Part shown: in pieces, positions 62,723 to 64,000 of the stretch
Layout of the letters: the number at the start of each line of letters is the position of its first letter
How positions within the stretch are numbered: position 1 is the stretch's first letter
Assembly (NCBI RefSeq): GCF_001421485.1
Contig: NZ_LMKK01000003.1
Coordinates: 744,001-808,000, forward strand
Direction of reading: 5' to 3'
DNA: 64,000 bases
DNA from: Agreia sp. Leaf210
GTDB lineage: Bacteria; Actinomycetota; Actinomycetes; Actinomycetales; Microbacteriaceae
The notes under the pieces: generated by a model
Database searches by the model: none
Told to the model about the DNA's origin: nothing
What the model saw: the letters and a program-made list of their open reading frames with translations, nothing else
Program-made: the position numbers and the translations under genes

Positions 62723-64000
62723 ATGGCATCCTCTACAATTTCCGGCCCGACCGAGGCCGACACCGCGCAGGTCGAGCAGACATTCTCCGATCTCGGGCTC
62801 GACGACGCGGTTCTCAAGGCACTCAAAGACGTGGGTTATGAGACCCCGTCCGCGATCCAGGCCGCAACGATCCCCCTTCTTCTCGACGGCCGCGACGTCG
62901 TCGGACTCGCCCAGACGGGTACCGGCAAGACCGCGGCGTTCGCCCTGCCGATTCTGTCGCGCCTCGATCTCGCGCAAAAGACCCCTCAGGCCCTCGTCCT
63001 GGCACCCACCCGTGAACTCGCCCTGCAGGTCTGCGAAGCGTTCGAGAAGTACGCCTCACACCTGCGGGGAGTTCACGTGCTGCCTGTATACGGCGGCCAA
63101 GGCTACGGCGTGCAGCTCTCCGCTTTGCGCCGCGGCGTGCATATCGTCGTCGGCACGCCCGGTCGCATCATGGACCACCTCGAAAAGGGCACGCTCGACC
63201 TCTCGCAGCTGAAGTACCTGGTTCTCGACGAGGCCGACGAAATGCTCAAGATGGGCTTCGCCGAAGACGTCGAGACGATCCTCGCGGACACGCCCGAAGA
63301 CAAGCAGGTCGCTCTGTTCTCCGCGACGATGCCCTCCCAGATCCGGCGTATCTCGGCCAAGTACCTGCACGACCCCGAAGAGATCACGGTCAAGAACAAG
63401 ACCACGACGTCGGTCAACACGACGCAGCGCTACTTGATCGTGTCGTACCCCCAGAAGGTCGACGCTCTGACACGCATTCTCGAGACCGAGAACTTCGAGG
63501 GGATGATCGTCTTCACCCGCACGAAGAACGAGACAGAGACACTCGCAGAGAAGCTGCGCGCTCGCGGCTACTCCGCAGCGGCCATCAACGGCGACATCGT
63601 CCAGGCTCAGCGTGAGCGAACCGTCAACCAGCTCAAGTCGGGCAAGCTCGACATCCTGGTCGCGACCGATGTCGCCGCGCGCGGTCTCGACGTCGAGCGC
63701 ATCAGCCACGTCGTCAACTTCGACATCCCCATCGACACCGAGTCGTATGTGCACCGCATCGGCCGTACGGGGCGAGCGGGGCGCACCGGCGACGCGATCA
63801 GCTTCGTCACCCCGCGTGAGCGCCGGATGCTCACGGCCATCGAGAAGGCGACCCGCCAGCCGCTGACAGAGATGAAGCTGCCGAGCGTCGACGATGTGAA
63901 CGCGACGCGCCTCACGCGCTTCGATGACGCGATCACCGCCGCCCTCAGCCAGCCGGAGCAGATCCAGCAGTTCAGAGACATCGTCGGACACTACGTGGAG
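62723..64000 (+). CDS. DEAD-box RNA helicase, N-terminal 426 codons (3' end outside window)
   Basis: ATP-dependent RNA helicase of the DeaD/CsdA type. Motif Q at about 21-46, Walker A AQTGTGKT (63-70), PTRELA, GTPGR, DEAD (169-172), SAT (200-202), and helicase C motifs ARGLD and HRIGRTGRAGR. The missing C-terminus would show whether it has a DbpA/CsdA RNA-binding domain. Starts at ATG 62723. Confidence 0.96.
   Translation, partial: MASSTISGPTEADTAQVEQTFSDLGLDDAVLKALKDVGYETPSAIQAATIPLLLDGRDVVGLAQTGTGKTAAFALPILSRLDLAQKTPQALVLAPTRELALQVCEAFEKYASHLRGVHVLPVYGGQGYGVQLSALRRGVHIVVGTPGRIMDHLEKGTLDLSQLKYLVLDEADEMLKMGFAEDVETILADTPEDKQVALFSATMPSQIRRISAKYLHDPEEITVKNKTTTSVNTTQRYLIVSYPQKVDALTRILETENFEGMIVFTRTKNETETLAEKLRARGYSAAAINGDIVQAQRERTVNQLKSGKLDILVATDVAARGLDVERISHVVNFDIPIDTESYVHRIGRTGRAGRTGDAISFVTPRERRMLTAIEKATRQPLTEMKLPSVDDVNATRLTRFDDAITAALSQPEQIQQFRDIVGHYVE

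Noticed and set aside
1-64000. Mobile elements, CRISPR arrays, toxin-antitoxin or phage-defence islands
   Set aside because: No transposase, integrase, direct-repeat array or long terminal inverted repeats were found; gene content and codon usage look uniform.

Overview
The window is a high-GC chromosomal segment from an actinobacterium, most likely a Microbacteriaceae (inference). Supporting signs are an intact actinobacterial division and cell-wall (dcw) cluster joined to divIVA, sepF and dnaE1; a PASTA kinase next to an Rv2175c homologue and a class II DAHP synthase; a garA/ftsR/merR block; a secreted AroQ-gamma chorismate mutase; and many TANNNT boxes placed 6-7 nt before start codons, as in leaderless actinobacterial genes. 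I saw no tRNA, rRNA, CRISPR array, insertion sequence or prophage. Coding density and composition look chromosomal throughout.

Region 1 (1-21211, all minus strand) is one near-continuous run of about 20 genes read from mraZ down to dnaE: mraZ-rsmH-ftsL-ftsI-murE-murF-mraY-murD-ftsW-murG-murC-ftsQ-ftsZ-yggS-sepF-yggT-divIVA-lspA-rluD-dnaE (3' end outside the window). Most junctions overlap by 1-38 bases. It carries out lipid II synthesis, septal peptidoglycan synthesis, Z-ring assembly and polar growth. An MraZ-box-like triple repeat lies before mraZ, and an AT-rich promoter region with a dyad lies before ftsZ.

Region 2 (21400-31260) holds a DUF3040 membrane protein, a polyprenyl diphosphate synthase, an Rv2175c-like DNA-binding protein, a LysM protein, a PASTA Ser/Thr kinase (PknL-like), class II DAHP synthase, an acyltransferase, a ROK glucokinase and a long-chain acyl-CoA ligase. 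A perfect 21-bp hairpin separates the converging kinase and DAHP synthase genes.

Region 3 (31260-41100) holds a 64-residue Cys/His-rich protein behind a 14-bp palindrome, a secreted chorismate mutase, a TetR regulator, peptide deformylase and pyruvate carboxylase, an orphan ParA-like ATPase, two MerR regulators (one FtsR-like), the FHA protein GarA/OdhI, a Nudix-PIN/NYN-like fusion and a DUF1653 protein.

Region 4 (41100-50850) is accessory: an FMN reductase, an AlkB-like dioxygenase behind a LexA box, an S4 protein, a DnaJ-NERD-like fusion, a zinc alcohol dehydrogenase, HdeD-like and MscS membrane proteins, the PnuC-NadR NAD salvage pair, and a DUF3105-DUF305 operon behind a perfect 16-bp palindrome, followed by an ArsR-type regulator.

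Region 5 (50900-64000) holds two secreted lysozyme-fold-like proteins, small proteins, a LigC-type ATP-dependent ligase and a LigD-type primase-polymerase flanking a sortase-anchored M28 peptidase, a proVWX-type osmolyte transporter with terminator, a luciferase-like monooxygenase, a YjbR protein and the first 426 codons of a DEAD-box helicase.

The least-described elements are the SOS-boxed alkB gene, the palindrome-controlled DUF3105/DUF305 operon, the small-protein/chorismate-mutase/TetR cassette, the Nudix-PIN fusion and the DnaJ-NERD fusion with a degenerate nuclease motif. None is proven to be a new system from sequence alone.
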